Source of the DNA: Symbiodinium natans
Taxonomy: Eukaryota > Sar > Dinophyceae > Suessiales > Symbiodiniaceae
Assembly: GCA_905221605.1 (NCBI GenBank)
Contig: CAJNDS010002086.1
Location: forward strand, 351,001-415,000
DNA length: 64,000 bases
Direction of reading: 5' to 3'
The notes below the pieces were generated by a model. The model saw nothing but the letters and a program-made list of their open reading frames with translations, did not search any database and had not been told where the DNA came from. Position numbers and translations under genes: made by a program. Shown here piece after piece: positions 48,311 to 60,167 of the stretch. Positions within the stretch are counted from its first letter, which is position 1. Each line of letters begins with the position of its first letter.

Positions 48311-49559
48311 GATGTTCCCCTTATACTAACAGTCCTGAATGGGGACTACAGCACTCCCTATTAGAATCCCTATTGAGGGCTGTTAGTTTCAGCGGGAACA
48401 TCCCATGTTTTTCTCCTCTCTTCCTTGGCTCTTCATTATTTTTTCCTCTCTTCCGATTCTCCTCCTCTTGTCTGTAGGTAAGTTTCGATTTAAAGCGTGT
48501 CTTGCTGCAAGTAAGTTTCAGTAACTGCAGTTCGCCAGCAGCTCTCCGGCAGTCCTGCTGGCAAAGAGCATTTTCCCTCATTCCGAGATTCTGGCGTTCA
48601 GAACTCCAGGGGCTCGACTCCTAGAGAGAGAGAGAGAGGGACAGGGTTTAGGGTTTAGGGTTTAGGGTTTAGGGTTTAGGGTTTAGGGAGAGAGATCCTG
48701 CAAGCAAAGCAGTAAAGAATCGCGGCTTTCTGCTGCTGCTTTCTCAAACTCCAAGAGGTGAGGATCCACTTTAACTTAGTCGCTGAGTCAGTACACTTTA
48801 CACTTTTTGGGATACCATAAGCTCTACAAAACTAAAAGTGTCCACTTTTTGGGGGGCTTATGAACTCAGCACTCAAGCCTGCAGCCTGCATGCCAAGGTA
48901 TGTCGTGTCCCCCTTCATTGCAGAGTTTTGGAACTCCGTGCGCCTGGGCCAAGTTGAAGTCCCTAAACCCTAAACCCTAAACCCTAAACCCTAAACCCTC
49001 CAAGTTGAAGTCAAGCCCACCTAAGCATCGGCTCGGGAGTGTGTGTGTGTGTGTGCGCGGCGCTGCACAGCACCCGAATCCTAGGAGCAACATCCCCTTC
49101 TTCTGTCTTCCGGCCCTTTACTGCCTTTATCGCGGTCGCAGCTACGACCTGCGTGTGAAGATGATTTGGATGAGCATGTGCCCTGGGCAGAAGTTTTAGG
49201 GTTTAGGGTTTAGGGTTTAGGGTTTAGGGTTTAGGGTTTAGGGTTTAGGGTAAGGAACTGCCATGGTCCCACTTCGGTGTATGTGCCAAGTGATTGGCGT
49301 TCACTGAGCCTTCGCCCTTTGTGTTCAACGACTGTGCCACGACACCGCCTTGCCCTTAAAAAACACAGCTGCTCTCCCAAATATTGCCCTAAACCCTAAA
49401 CCCTCAACCCTAAACCCTAAACCCTAAACCCTAAACCCCAACAAAGAGACTGCTGAGTTGGTCCCAGGTTTGTCGTCGGCTTCGGGAGCTTTATGTTTCA
49501 TGGCACCATGCGCTTCGAGTGGGAGCCGGGCTGAGAAAAGTTACGGGTGGTCTGGAGCT

Positions 49560-49660
49560 GGGTTTAGGGTTTAGGGTTTAGGGTTCAGGGTTTAGGGTTT
49601 AGGGTTTAGGGTTTAGGGTTTAGGGTTTAGGGTTTAGTCAACCCTAAACCCTAAACCCCA
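49560..49660. repeat. fold-back: TTTAGGG array meeting CCCTAAA units
   Basis: About 11 TTTAGGG units (one TTCAGGG) end at TTTAGTCAACCCTAAACC, where orientation flips with only 2-4 bp between. Confidence 0.93.
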
Positions 49661-51917
49661 TACCACAGACCTTGAGAAGCATTGAACCCTCTAGGCTCTA
49701 GACCCCAACTCTGAACCGCAATCCTTCCCTTAGGGATGACGAGGCCCTGGAAGGGCGAACCGAGCTGCCTCGTAGCCTGAGATTGATCGTCTAAACCCTA
49801 AACCCTAAACCCTAAACCCTAAACCGCCTGAAGGAGATGTGGGATGAGGTGCCCATGTTTATTATGGTCCTCTCCGCCATCGTGTCGAAGGACGATGGCC
49901 CCACTGGGATGTCAGCATTTTGAGGGTTTAGGGTTTAGCGTGTAGGGTTTTAAGGTTTGCAAGAATCGATGCAACCCACTTTGCTTTTAGAATGTTCTTT
50001 GCAAGAGGTCCTATAAGTTCTAGGCCCGAAACTTTAAACTCTAAGCCCTAAACTTTGGATGTTCCCCCTTATACTAACAGTCCTAATAAGGATTATAGTT
50101 TCCCCCCGCCTACTGCAATCCCTATGCAGGACTTTTAGTATAGGGGGGAACATCCCAACCCTAAACCCTGACCCCTAAACGAGACCCGAAACCATTAGCC
50201 CTAAACCCTAAACCCTAAACCCTAAACCATCTCCTCGGAAAAGGGGCGTTGTCTGATGCCTCGGGTTTTCTGCGTAGAGCAAAACTGGGTTTTGAGTTTA
50301 GGGCTTAGGGTTTCGGGTTGTTGGGTTTAGGATTTAGTGTGTTGGGGTTGGGGTTTTTGGAGTGTCTAGGGCCGTGGTTTCATGGGCCCTGGTCCCTTAC
50401 CCTCTTTGACGGGTTCTGATGTATGGGCCCTTGGGTTGTATAGGGTATCAAAAGGGGTATATAAGGGTCCCCCTTTGAAGGGCCCATACCAAGGAGCCAT
50501 GACATTACCATAAGACAGTGGTTTTTTTGTGAGGACGACGTGCATTGGATTACGACTGGGGTGTGGAAGCACATCGTTCATCTCATCAGCTTCGGCACGG
50601 CGGCCGCGGGCATGTGCATGTCCCCCGACATCAGGGCATCGCCTACCACTAGACTGGGGGGGACTTGAAGTCTGGTCCTGGGCATTCTACACTGCCCATG
50701 GGGTTGAGAAGGAGGACCGTTGATAAACAACCTTTGCTGGGCATGTGAATGGTACATCGTCACGACTGGCGGCATGTACATATATATGTATACGCATGTG
50801 CACATGCCACCATTTTATATGTTTGCGTGAGTGGTTGCCAGACGGATTTAAGGGAGAGTGGCTTCAGCAAGCGAAGTATCAGTTTATGCTTGAACGGGGT
50901 TGGGGTCTGCAGAAAGATGGTGGTGGTACATGTGACACGATGCTCTCAAAGTAGCACTGAGGGTCGTGCTCTATCCCCACCACTCGAAGTAGCGATTGAC
51001 CTGCGGAACGATGGGGAACGGTCAAGAAACACTATCCCCAACATCCACATCCTGATCGAGGCTCATGTATATAATATTATGAATATATATACTTTTTGTA
51101 TTTTTAGTTTCGTTCTTGAATTAAGTATGTATGTAGTTTGCCATATCAACTCAAGCTTCCCTTGTCAGAGGTTCCTTCCCCAAAGGATTCAGATCTCTCG
51201 CTGTTTTCCCGGGCGCCATCCAAGCTGAGCCAACCTGAGCATCGTTTAGGGTTTAGGGTTTATTGTTTAGGGTTTAGGGTGACTTGCTCCCTACGCCCCA
51301 CTCCGGTCAAGACCTGCTTGGTAGCCCAGTGGTACCCGTGTTTTTCACCTTTTTTTGGTTCAAGGTTCCCTTATCCTAAGTTACCAACCCCAAAAAAGGG
51401 TACCCTTATTATCATGTGGTTGCTGGGTTACCCTAAACCCTAAACCCTGAACCCTGAACCCTAAACCCTAAACCCTAAACCCTAAACCTATAGGTCTTCG
51501 GACACCCGCGCCCGAGTCCAGGTGTGATGTCTTCGGGTGGACTTCCTCTCTTGGTTTGCCTTGCTACCACTCTAAGTAGTTACTTAGGTATGTTCACCCT
51601 TTTTCTAACACTCCTTAGTAGGGATTATAGTACCGCCCCCCCCCCCCCCCCCCCCCCATGAAAATCTCATGTAGGACTGTTAGTAAAAGGGGAACATCCC
51701 AAATGCCCTAAGCTTAGACCACGCCAAAGCGAGACTTACGCCCCTGCAGCCTCCTGCCGAGGTACTTGCTGCAAAGCAACTACGAGATCTTCCTGTCGCT
51801 TGTCTTCAGGGCTTTGAGGAGGTCAACTGAACCTCCATCTGTGGGAGTCGCTGTTTCGTGGCTATCTCGTCGTTTGCTGCTGGAATTGGAACTACAGGGC
51901 TTGTTTTTTGGTTTCAG

Positions 51918-52025
51918 GTCATGAGAGTCGGAGATCTGAGACAAGTTGAGAAGCTTGAGAAAATCAAAGCCATGAGACATCAGGGACTTGACGCGGTTTC
52001 TCATCAGGGGGATGGTCAGGGATTG
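51918..52025 (+). CDS. exon-like piece, charged helix
   Basis: After GGTTTCAG|G: VMRVGDLRQVEKLEKIKAMR then HQGLDAVSHQG. Strong coiled-coil-like charge pattern; ends at a TTTAGGG-like array. Unidentified. Confidence 0.4.
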
Positions 52026-52170
52026 TTTAGGGTTCAGGGTTCAGGGTTTAGGAAGGAGGTTGCAGCTAGACTCGTGCCTTGAAACGTCTTGCCCGCACGG
52101 GTTTTCACGGTGAACTTTGCGACCTGGAACTGCAAGTTTCGTACGTTAAGGCACCAGGCAGCACGCACAC

Positions 52171-52221
<51 letters not shown>

Positions 52222-52323
52222 CCGTAAAGTCGCCATGTCAAAGCGAGGCACTCATTCGCTGTCGTCGTACTCGTGGACCTGGCCTTGAGCAGCTCAGTCG
52301 CAGGATATCTGGTAAGCCTGGTA

Positions 52324-52412
52324 AGCAGGTGGGCTATTATACCCTATAATCCCTTAAAAGGCCCTTTATAGGGTTCGTTGTGGGGATTTTGAGGCCTAAT
52401 AGCCCATCCTGG
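52324..52412. mobile_element. family B MITE
   Basis: Right arm AATAGCCCATCCTGG then TA; left arm degraded (GCAGGTGGGCTATT). Interior CCTATAATCCCTTAAAAGGCCC matches the copies at 34736 and 58789. Confidence 0.8.
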
Positions 52413-53144
52413 TATGCAGGCGGCAGACAGAAGTCAACAGGACAGCTGTCGAAAGATGCAAACGCCTCCCTGGCTTGTCCCAGCCCGTCATTCGATTTCA
52501 ACATCAATCAGCTAGCTTCAAGGTAAATCACCCATCGGCGCGAGCGATAGTGCTCGGAGGAAAGGTATTCTGTAGAATTCCCGATTCCGGTAACCGTGCG
52601 TTAGCACTAGTTTGGTCACCATGGTAGAACAGAGACCAAAACAGTGGGAAAGTCAAGATTGCTGGGTGCACGCCTGAGAGCTACAACTATGGTTCAACGC
52701 GAGATTGCCCTTTACGAAGGTTTCATCTGCACACAGAAGGCGGATCCACACGGCTCGCACATTGCCAGTGCCCTGACCCTTGGGGAGCATTCAGTTCTGC
52801 AGCCCGAGTAGCAATGTGTTTTTACGTTGGTGGGATATCAGCAGTCGCTCCCCCCATAAGGTGCAGGACTGTGAAGCTAGTGGCGGGCTTCGTCAGGGGT
52901 TTGTGCGATTTGTCGCAGTACACAGAGCCACAAAGACTGCCAAAGGAGGCTTGGGTAATGTTCAAGGGGTCTCTGACTTTCTTCTAGGGGAGGGGGTGTA
53001 AACCCTGGCCCTCCTCGAAGCCTCCAAGCATGCAGAGGTTCGATGAGAGAAGCCGAGTTTGTAGGGGTTCAGTCAACAGTGCCTAGCTTCGAACAATGCC
53101 TCGCCACCATGAGATGTTGCTTCTTTATGAGGCTAAGACCCAGA

Positions 53145-53354
53145 ACCCTAAACCCTAAACTTTCTGAAGCCTAAACCCTAAACCCTAAACACTAAACCCT
53201 AAACCCTAAACCCTAAACCCTGAAACCCGAAACCCCAAACCCTAAACCCTAAACCCTAAACCCTAAACCCTAAACCCTAAACCCTAAACCCTAAACCCTA
53301 AACCCTAAACCCTAAACCCTAAACCCTAAACCCTAAACCCTAAACCCTAAACCC
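53145..53354 (-). repeat. long CCCTAAA array (about 28 units)
   Basis: Mostly perfect with early variants (CACTAAA, CCCTGAA, CCCGAA). Confidence 0.97.
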
Positions 53355-53464
53355 ACCCAAAGCCTTCAAGCCTTGAGTGGCTGGAGTCCGAGGCTCATTG
53401 GCTATGCGGCATCCCTTGGAACCGGTCGCTTGTTCTGGGAAGTCGAGCGGCAGGCACCCGAGAC

Positions 53465-53850
53465 ACCCTAAACCCTAAACCCTAAACCCTAAACCCTAAA
53501 CCCTAAACCCTAAACCCTAAACCCTAAACCCTAAACCCTAAACCCTAAACCCTAAACTTCACTCTTCTAGGATCCAGGTGCTGTGGGTAACTCGAACCCT
53601 AGAACCCTAGAACCCTAGACTTAGTAGTAGAGGTAGGTAACCTTTAACCCTCTTTGGGGTAATCAGATTCCCCTTAGAATCCCAAAGGTTAGCCTTTAAA
53701 AGCCCCTAGGTTCTTGGACAACTAAGTCACCCTAAACCCTAAACCCTAAACCCTAAACCCTAAACCCTAAACCCTAAACCCTAAACCCTAAACCCTAAAC
53801 CCTAAACTTCACGCTTCTAGGATTCAGGTGCTGTGGGTAACCCAGAGGGT
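53465..53850. repeat. duplicated block: CCCTAAA array plus 40 bp of unique sequence
   Basis: Arrays at 53465-53556 and 53730-53808 are each followed by CTTCAC(T/G)CTTCTAGGAT(C/T)CAGG and TGCTGTGGGTAAC. The two copies bracket an element with arms GACTTAGT/ACTAAGTC (53618-53727). Confidence 0.9.
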
Positions 53851-54661
53851 TGAGACCCCAACCCTTGGATCTCTCCCAAGTTTTCTCGCAGCACTACACG
53901 TCTTCCGCAGGCCTGCCACCCGGGACACGGCGGTTCGACAGCTCTGCGACTTGGCACCTAAGCAACCCAAGGAGCCCAATACCCCTTAAGGAATGTACCT
54001 TGATCTATATAGAGATCCTTAATAGGATTTAAGGTATATTCCTGAACTAGGGGGTATTGGGCTCTTTGGGAAGCTCAAGTTTCACACATCATGCTCGCTT
54101 GATTCACGAACTAGGTTCTTTAAGCCCTTCAGAGATTTAGGGCGTTGGGGCCGTTAGGGCCGTTAAGGTAAGGGGTTTGAGTTTTCGTTAGCTTGTTGGA
54201 AGCGGGTTGGGGAGGTGCATGGGGTGTTGCAGTTAAAGGGCTTCAGGTGTTGAGCACTCGGTGTTATGCCGGCTGGTTCCCGTGTCATGTGCGGGGCTTC
54301 AGGCTCCATTTTGTGGCGTTTAGTTCCATGAAGCTATGTCAGGCCGGCTTTAGGCTTTAGGGTTTAGGGTTTATAGGGTTTATAGGGTTTATAGGGTTTA
54401 GGGTTTAGGGTTTAGGGTTTAGGGTGTGCACTTTCAGGGCTTGCTTGCCAATTGCATCTCGGATCTTCGGCTTGCGGCAACCCTAAACCCTAAACCCTAA
54501 ACCCTAAACCCTAAACCCTAAACCCTAAACCCTCAGTCATAGAGGCTGAGTTACCAAATGTCGAGGGCCCGAGCGGCCATTCCGTGCCATGCTTGTGGGT
54601 TTAGGGTTTTGGGTTTTAGGGTTTTAGGGTTAAACCCTAAACCCTATAAACCCTATAAACC

Positions 54662-54892
54662 CTAAACCCTAAACCCCAGGTTGAGGCAGGCTGATAGCAT
54701 CTCGCCGATAAGCGTTGCTATCTCACCACCGTATGCAGTCTGGAGGAAGCACGCAGTAGCTTGAGCAGGCAACTCTTCTATTGGCAATCCCTGAGGCCCT
54801 GAACCTACATGATCTGCCTTGGCTGCGTAAAGACAGATAAGAATGAGTTCCCAAGGGTTCCTATGAATACTTCGAAGCCGTAGCCAATACAT
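54662..54892 (-). CDS. possible minus-strand coding stretch, unrecognised
   Basis: A 76-codon open frame with a protein-like core (QATACFLQTAYGGEIATLIG). It starts in ordinary sequence and ends in a telomere-like array. No second line of evidence. Confidence 0.22.
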   Translation of the reverse strand: MYWLRLRSIHRNPWELILICLYAAKADHVGSGPQGLPIEELPAQATACFLQTAYGGEIATLIGEMLSACLNLGFRV

Positions 54893-55356
54893 GATTTTAG
54901 ATCACATACTCATGCCAAGAGTACAGTGAAGGCTTCATGAGGGCACCCCAACCCCTTCTTTGGGATTGTGACAGGCAGCTGGGGGTTGGGGTGTAGTTAG
55001 GGGGCTAAACTGCTTACCGGGCGCAGGGTCAGAGGTACCCTTGAGTCACCCTAAACCCTAAACCCTAAACCGGCCCTTGAGATGATGCTTTGTCCCGGAA
55101 GTCTGAACTCCCGCACTCCGTGCAAGGCTTCATGTGCTTTGGCACCTCCTGGCGGGGCTTGCTGCCTCTTGCTGGAAGGGTTTAGGGTTTAGGGTTTAGG
55201 GTTTAGGGTTTAGGGTTGAAGTCGAAGTCTGACAGGTTGATTGAGTTCAGGGTTTCGCGCAGATTCGAGGGCTTTGGGAGCTTCGTGGAGCCTGCGTGGC
55301 GCCAACGGCCGCGGTAAACAAACATGTGTACCTCGGGGAGGCTTGTTTTGTTGTTT

Positions 55357-55443
55357 ACAAGGTGGGGCCCCCTAGATATAAGTAGAGTTATAAGTCCCTT
55401 AACTACAGTTAGTATAGCAAGGGGGCCCCTCCTTGTAGTTGAA
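55357..55443. mobile_element. family L MITE
   Basis: Arms ACAAGGTGGGGCCCCCTAG and GGGGGCCCCTCCTTGTAG; interior ATATAAGTAGAGTTATAAG. The longer copy at 1993-2125 has the same arms and additional GGTTATAAG repeats. Confidence 0.85.
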
Positions 55444-58122
55444 CTTGTCATCATTTGCCGCCGTTTGTCCGGCTGGGTTGAGCGACTTGGCGAATTTGCT
55501 TTTGGTACCTGGTTTAGGGTTTAGGGTTTAGGGTTTAGGGTTTAGGGTTTAGGGGAGATTCGAGTCGTGTGCTCAAGCACCCGTCTGGGTCACCCCTCAT
55601 CTCGGTAATTAGCTTTCTGAAGTGTCTAGGCTGCACAGCCCAAGTTCTACCAAGACACTGATGAGCCTTCCTCTGCAACGCAACCTCCTATCACTGATTT
55701 TCATTGCGGCCCGCAGATCACACGAGCATTCTACAAGCAGCCTCGCTCGCAAGGGGGCGCAAAATCACGCAATCCCTAAACCCTAAACCCTAAACCATCG
55801 GAAAGGTGGCATAATCAAGGCCAAGCACAATGTACTAGTATCACCCTGAAGCAATAGCTGGAGCTAGAGTTACATGGGCAAGTTCTATGGCTAAGAGAAA
55901 TGTTCAAGTTCTATCGCTAAGAATTTCATATAATCCATACAAGGAGGCTCCATCATGTGCAATGGCATCGCTGTACAAGCAAACAAGGGGTCCAGATTCA
56001 ATACGTGTTTTCTAAAGACTTATTGCTTCAAAGCGTCGCAAAAAAAAGACGTCGAAGACTTTGCCGACTCAACATTCCTAATCCCAAGAGCCCCCAAACC
56101 CCAAGTTCCCAGATCCGACCGTCTTCGGGCCTGCAATCCAAAGTTCCACAACTTTCCGGAGTAGCTGTCCCTGAAAGTTTGGGAAGTGTGGAGCTCTTCG
56201 TCCGAAAAAAACTGAACTTTTTAAGGGTTTAGGGTTTAGGGGTTAGGGTTTAGGGTTTAGGGTTTTGGGAAGCTTAGAACAAGTTTGGAACACTCCGGCG
56301 GTGACTCCGAAAGGTGTACTTCGGCGCGCTCAGCGATGCGCAGGTCCGCTATGCCGCGCTGGGAGCCTTCATCCGCGTTTGGAGGGTTTAGGGTTTAGGG
56401 TTTATATAGGGTTTAGGGTTTAGGGGGAGTGGGGCCGAATCGCAGAAATGCTGGTCACCCTGGCATAGTTGGAGGATCTATATACAGGATCGGATCAGGG
56501 TGCTGGGTATAGGTGCTCTAAACCGAGAACTGTATGCGGCATCCTCCGGGTATGGGGGGCGCACATCTGTAGCTTCCTTTAGGGTTTGGGGTTTAGGGTT
56601 TAGGGTTTGCTGTGATAGGGCGTAGATGCTGTGAAGGTTAGGTTTCGGAACAAGCTCGAAAGCTTCGTGAGGTGCGAAAAGCAGCATTGGCCCGATTGTG
56701 GAGGGCCATCTAACACTTTTCTCCCACCCCACGCCGTCCAAGGCGGCAAAGCCACCCAAACCTATTCCTTTTAGGGTTTAGGCCTAAACTCAGACAACAG
56801 CCCACTTCTAAAAACTTAAGCAGTTTCAGGGAGGGTTGCGGCAAGTTTCAGAGGGGCGGGCTCGGCCAGGCACCCAGTCAGGGACCAGCCGGCTGTGGGT
56901 GAAGTGGAGGGGCAGGCCTGGCGCCGGGGGGGCAGACGCGTCAAGGTCGAGGGGGGGGGGGGGGTCACGGGGCTCGGGGCTCAGGGGGTCCAGACCCGAG
57001 GGGGGCCAGGAAGGCCAGCGGGTTAGGGGCGCCAAGGGGGTCAAGGGGGGTCAGCCAGGCATCAATCAAGACCATGGCAACTGAGGCCTGCTGGTCACTG
57101 GCCACGCTGCGGCGAGGGGGTGTGGGTCCTCCTGCCCTGGCGCCCTGCGCCCTCGAGAATGCCAGCCACCTTGAGGCAGTTACATAATGAGGGACCAGTA
57201 CTGGTCCCGAGGAGAACGTGTTCCGGTACCCGGCCCATCGTGGGCACTACCGATCCCCATGCTGTGGGAGGCGGGTGAGCGACCTGGGTCGGCTTGTGCC
57301 ATCGAGGTGAAAGGGCTTAAGCGCCGCCCCCAACATAGGGGGGCGGCCCAGGCCCTGAGTTTAGGGGTCACCCGAAATCCGAACATAGCTGGTGGGCTAA
57401 GAACTAAGATTCAGGGTTAATGTTCAGAAGGCCTAGTGCGCACTCACACACAACCGGAAAAGGAGTTGGCAATGCCGTTGACGACCCGCACGACCCCTGG
57501 CCATTGGCTGCTTGGCAGAACTATCAGGACTTCATGGTATGCGATTCTCCTTGGAGATGAGACATGGGGCGGGTGCGATAGCCACAAAGAGGAATCACAT
57601 GCGGCGTGCTCAGCACTGTTTCGCAAAGACTAGCACTAGCGGCGAATCGCACCAACATGCTCGAATTGCGAATTTTGGATAGTTGGGCCTACCAGCCGAC
57701 ATCAACCCTAAACCCTAAACCCGAAACCCTAAACCCTGACAGCATGTCTTCGGCTTGGGGGATCCTTCGGAGGTTTCTGAGCATGGCGCTGGAAAGACGA
57801 AGCCCACCAAAACAAGCCCATCATCCGGCATCCCTTTCAGCGCGCCGACCTGTGGCCCAACGGCCAGCTCTCCCACCTGTCGGCCAAAATTTTGTGTGCA
57901 CGCCAAAAACCCGAAACCAAAAACTTAAACCCTAAAATCTAAACCCTAAACCCTAAACCGTTTAGGTGTGGCTCTGGCGGTCGTGGGGCCCACCGCGGCC
58001 AGAGGGCAAGGAGGACTGACGAGAGACCCTGGGGCCTGCCAGGGCACTTTGGGGGTTCGAGCTTCTTGGTGATTGGGGATCGCGAAGCTTGGCTGAAGAG
58101 GCTCCGAGCCACAGGGTGCCAG

Positions 58123-58218
58123 GGTTAGGGTTGGCGGTTTGGGGTTTGGGGTTTGGGGTTTGGGGTTTAGGGTTTAGGGTTTAGGGTTTAGGGTTTAGGG
58201 TTTAGGGTTTAGGGTTTA
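58123..58218 (+). repeat. TTTGGGG block grading into TTTAGGG
   Basis: Four to five TTTGGGG units, then eight to nine TTTAGGG units. Confidence 0.95.
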
Positions 58219-58572
58219 GCGTGTTCGCCCTGCATTTTGTTGCTCTCACCACACGCACAGTGTTGAGCCAAGAGCCGGCACATCGTCGTTCGAAGTTGAC
58301 TGAGCCGGGGCACAGGAAGTTTGTTCCTGCCCTGCACCGAAGGATAAACGGGGGCACTGGAAGTTTGTTCCTGCCCTACACAGAAGGGTTTTAGTCCAAG
58401 TGGATCCTGAACTCTTCAGGACTTTCTTCTTGCTTCGCGGGCGTGGCTTTTTCAGAGCCGTAGCGGGCTTTCAGCGGTTTTGCTGACATGTATCCAGTTT
58501 TCTGGGCCGTCTAGACGTTGTGCAAAGAATTTTAGATTGTTCGGGCGCACTGCCGATGATGCCACCATAGCC

Positions 58573-58671
58573 CCTAACCCTAAACCCTGACCCTAAACCC
58601 TAAACCCTAAACCCTAAACCCTAAACCCTAAACCCTAAACCCTAAACCCTAAACCCTAAACCCTAAACCCT
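58573..58671 (-). repeat. CCCTAAA array (14 units)
   Basis: Nearly perfect, first units irregular. Confidence 0.97.
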
Positions 58672-58776
58672 ACAGTAGCCATATCCACGCTCTGGCCTTC
58701 GCAACCCTCCCCCTGGGCGTGAGCATCGATGTTCAGATCGGCTACCGATAATGTAGACTTTAAGGTGGCTTACGCT

Positions 58777-58886
58777 TAGGGGGTTTAAGGGCTATTAGGC
58801 CTTATAATCCCATAACGAACCCTATAAAGGGCCTTTTAAGGGATTGTAGGGTATAATAGCCCATCCTGGTAGGGGGTTTAAGGGCT
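58777..58886. mobile_element. family B MITE flanked by 17-bp direct repeats
   Basis: TAGGGGGTTTAAGGGCT occurs at 58777-58793 and 58870-58886 around the element. The left arm is partly replaced by this repeat. Confidence 0.8.
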
Positions 58887-60022
58887 CAATGGAGCCGAAT
58901 GACGCTCACCGTGCTCTTGAAGCCACGTGCCGCACTGTACGACATGGAAGACTCAACCGACATGCGTTCGGCAGCACTGCAAAGTTGAGACTGCTTAGGA
59001 ATTGGAGATTGGCGATGTCGGATCAACATGAAATAGTTTCGGGGGAGCAGGTGCTGCCGGCGCGGCGCTCTCTGAAGCATTTCAACTTCCAATTTGCTCC
59101 CGGAATGGCGCCTGTGAGGCCTTTGGGGCATCGGTGATAAAGTGCACCGCTCGCCACCCTAGCGGCCCTAGCGCAACATTGTGCAAGACTTATGCAAAAG
59201 GGTTATACGTATGATCATGTCGACTCGGGTATCTTTCAGCTTGCGCCCCGTCTTCAGCCGGGAGAGCCCTAGCAGTGAGCGTATATGACCCCCAGATCTG
59301 CGGCTCAAAAAGGCGCCGAGGGTCCCATGGAGTTTGTTGTAGGGTTTAGGGTTTAGGGTTTAGGGTTTAGGGTTACTTATTCGCAAGGCTTCCGGTCGCT
59401 ACGAGTGCTGGGGCTTGAGAGTGTTGCTGAGTCGTTCCGGCCAGGACATCATAGCCCCAAACCAGAAAAGGCTTCAGTAACGGCAGCAAGCTCCTAAAAT
59501 CGCTACTTGGTGCCAGCGCTTCGAGGTCGTCTGTCGACGAGGTAGCTCTCGAGGACAGGCAAGATTTAAAGGAACAACCGTAGCTTGGTGAGAGCCCTCG
59601 ACGACCTCTTGTGCGCGTAGTCAGAGTTCGTTGCTGAATGAGAGGTCGTGAAAAGTTGTGCTTTGAGGTCTGTGGCTTGGGCTGAAAGGTCCTGACTAAC
59701 CCTATACTTGGTGAACGCGAACCGGTATGGGTTTCTTAGGCTGTTTGTTGCCAGATGTTTTGGTGAGTGCGAGCCCCACATGTGGCTCCTCAACCCCAAG
59801 CCCTCCCTCAACTCGTCAGTGAGCAGGAGCCACAGCCCGTCGCATCCTCGATTCAGTTGACGCCTAAACCCTAAACATCCCTAAACCCCAAACACTAAAC
59901 CCTAAACCCGAAACCCTAAACCCTAAACCTTCATCTTGTTTGTGTCAGATGGCTTGAGGTGGTGTGTGATTCGTCGAATCGAGTTGCAGTCAGGGGCGGC
60001 CCAGAGGTGCGTCTAGTTTGAG
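58887..60022. other. no gene recognised
   Basis: A + frame (58889-59137) and a minus frame (58886-59131) are both open; neither is recognisable. TTTAGGG array at 59341-59373, CCCTAAA-like at 59861-59930. GCGTTCG-rich sequence otherwise plain. Confidence 0.5.
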
Positions 60023-60167
60023 TTGGGATGTGCCCCCTTATACTAACAGTTCTTTTAGGGTTTAGGGTTTAGGGTTTAGGGTTTAGGGTTTAGGGTTTAG
60101 GGGGATCATAAGAGGGGGGTATTATAATCCCTATTCAGGACTGTTCGTGTAAGGGGGAACATCCTAA
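60023..60167. mobile_element. family C MITE interrupted by a TTTAGGG array
   Basis: Left arm TTGGGATGTGCCCCCTTA…CTAACAGT, then seven TTTAGGG units (60054-60102), then the expected interior and right arm …AATCCCTATTCAGGACTGTTC…GGGGGAACATCC. Uninterrupted relatives are at 48309 and 50056. Confidence 0.93.

Larger units (their letters stand above)
45794..53144. other. arrays, MITEs and weak exon-like pieces
   Basis: TTTAGGG arrays: 45794-45858, 46023-46065, 46354-46387, 46738-46790, 46986-47024, 47850-47909, 48643-48690, 49194-49252, 51244-51280. CCCTAAA: 46171-46208, 48960-48999, 49387-49439, 49791-49826, 50199-50229, 51431-51488. Elements: arms CCTACTACCCCCC/GGGGGGTAGT (47141-47213), family E (47221-47346), C (48309, 50056, 51589), K (48776-48873), GTATGGGCCCTT/AAGGGCCCATAC (50422-50501), D (51319-51433), B (52324-52412). 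Microsatellites: GT at 49036-49055, poly-C at 51635-51657, CGCA/CA at 52164-52220. Confidence 0.6.
53851..58122. other. arrays and MITEs, no gene recognised
   Basis: Diverged family F (53973-54069), family L (55357-55443). Arrays: 54359-54425 (with TTTATAGGG units), 54479-54532, 54600-54680 (both orientations), 55050-55070, 55181-55217, 55512-55552, 55773-55797, 56224-56265, 56387-56428, 56578-56607, 57703-57738, 57925-57960. A G-rich tract at 56880-57060 opens frames on both strands. A plus frame at 57436-57633 is weakly protein-like. Confidence 0.6.

Noticed and set aside
52780-53001. Plus-strand gene of 73 codons
   Set aside because: Two overlapping frames are equally open and neither shows splice sites or motifs.
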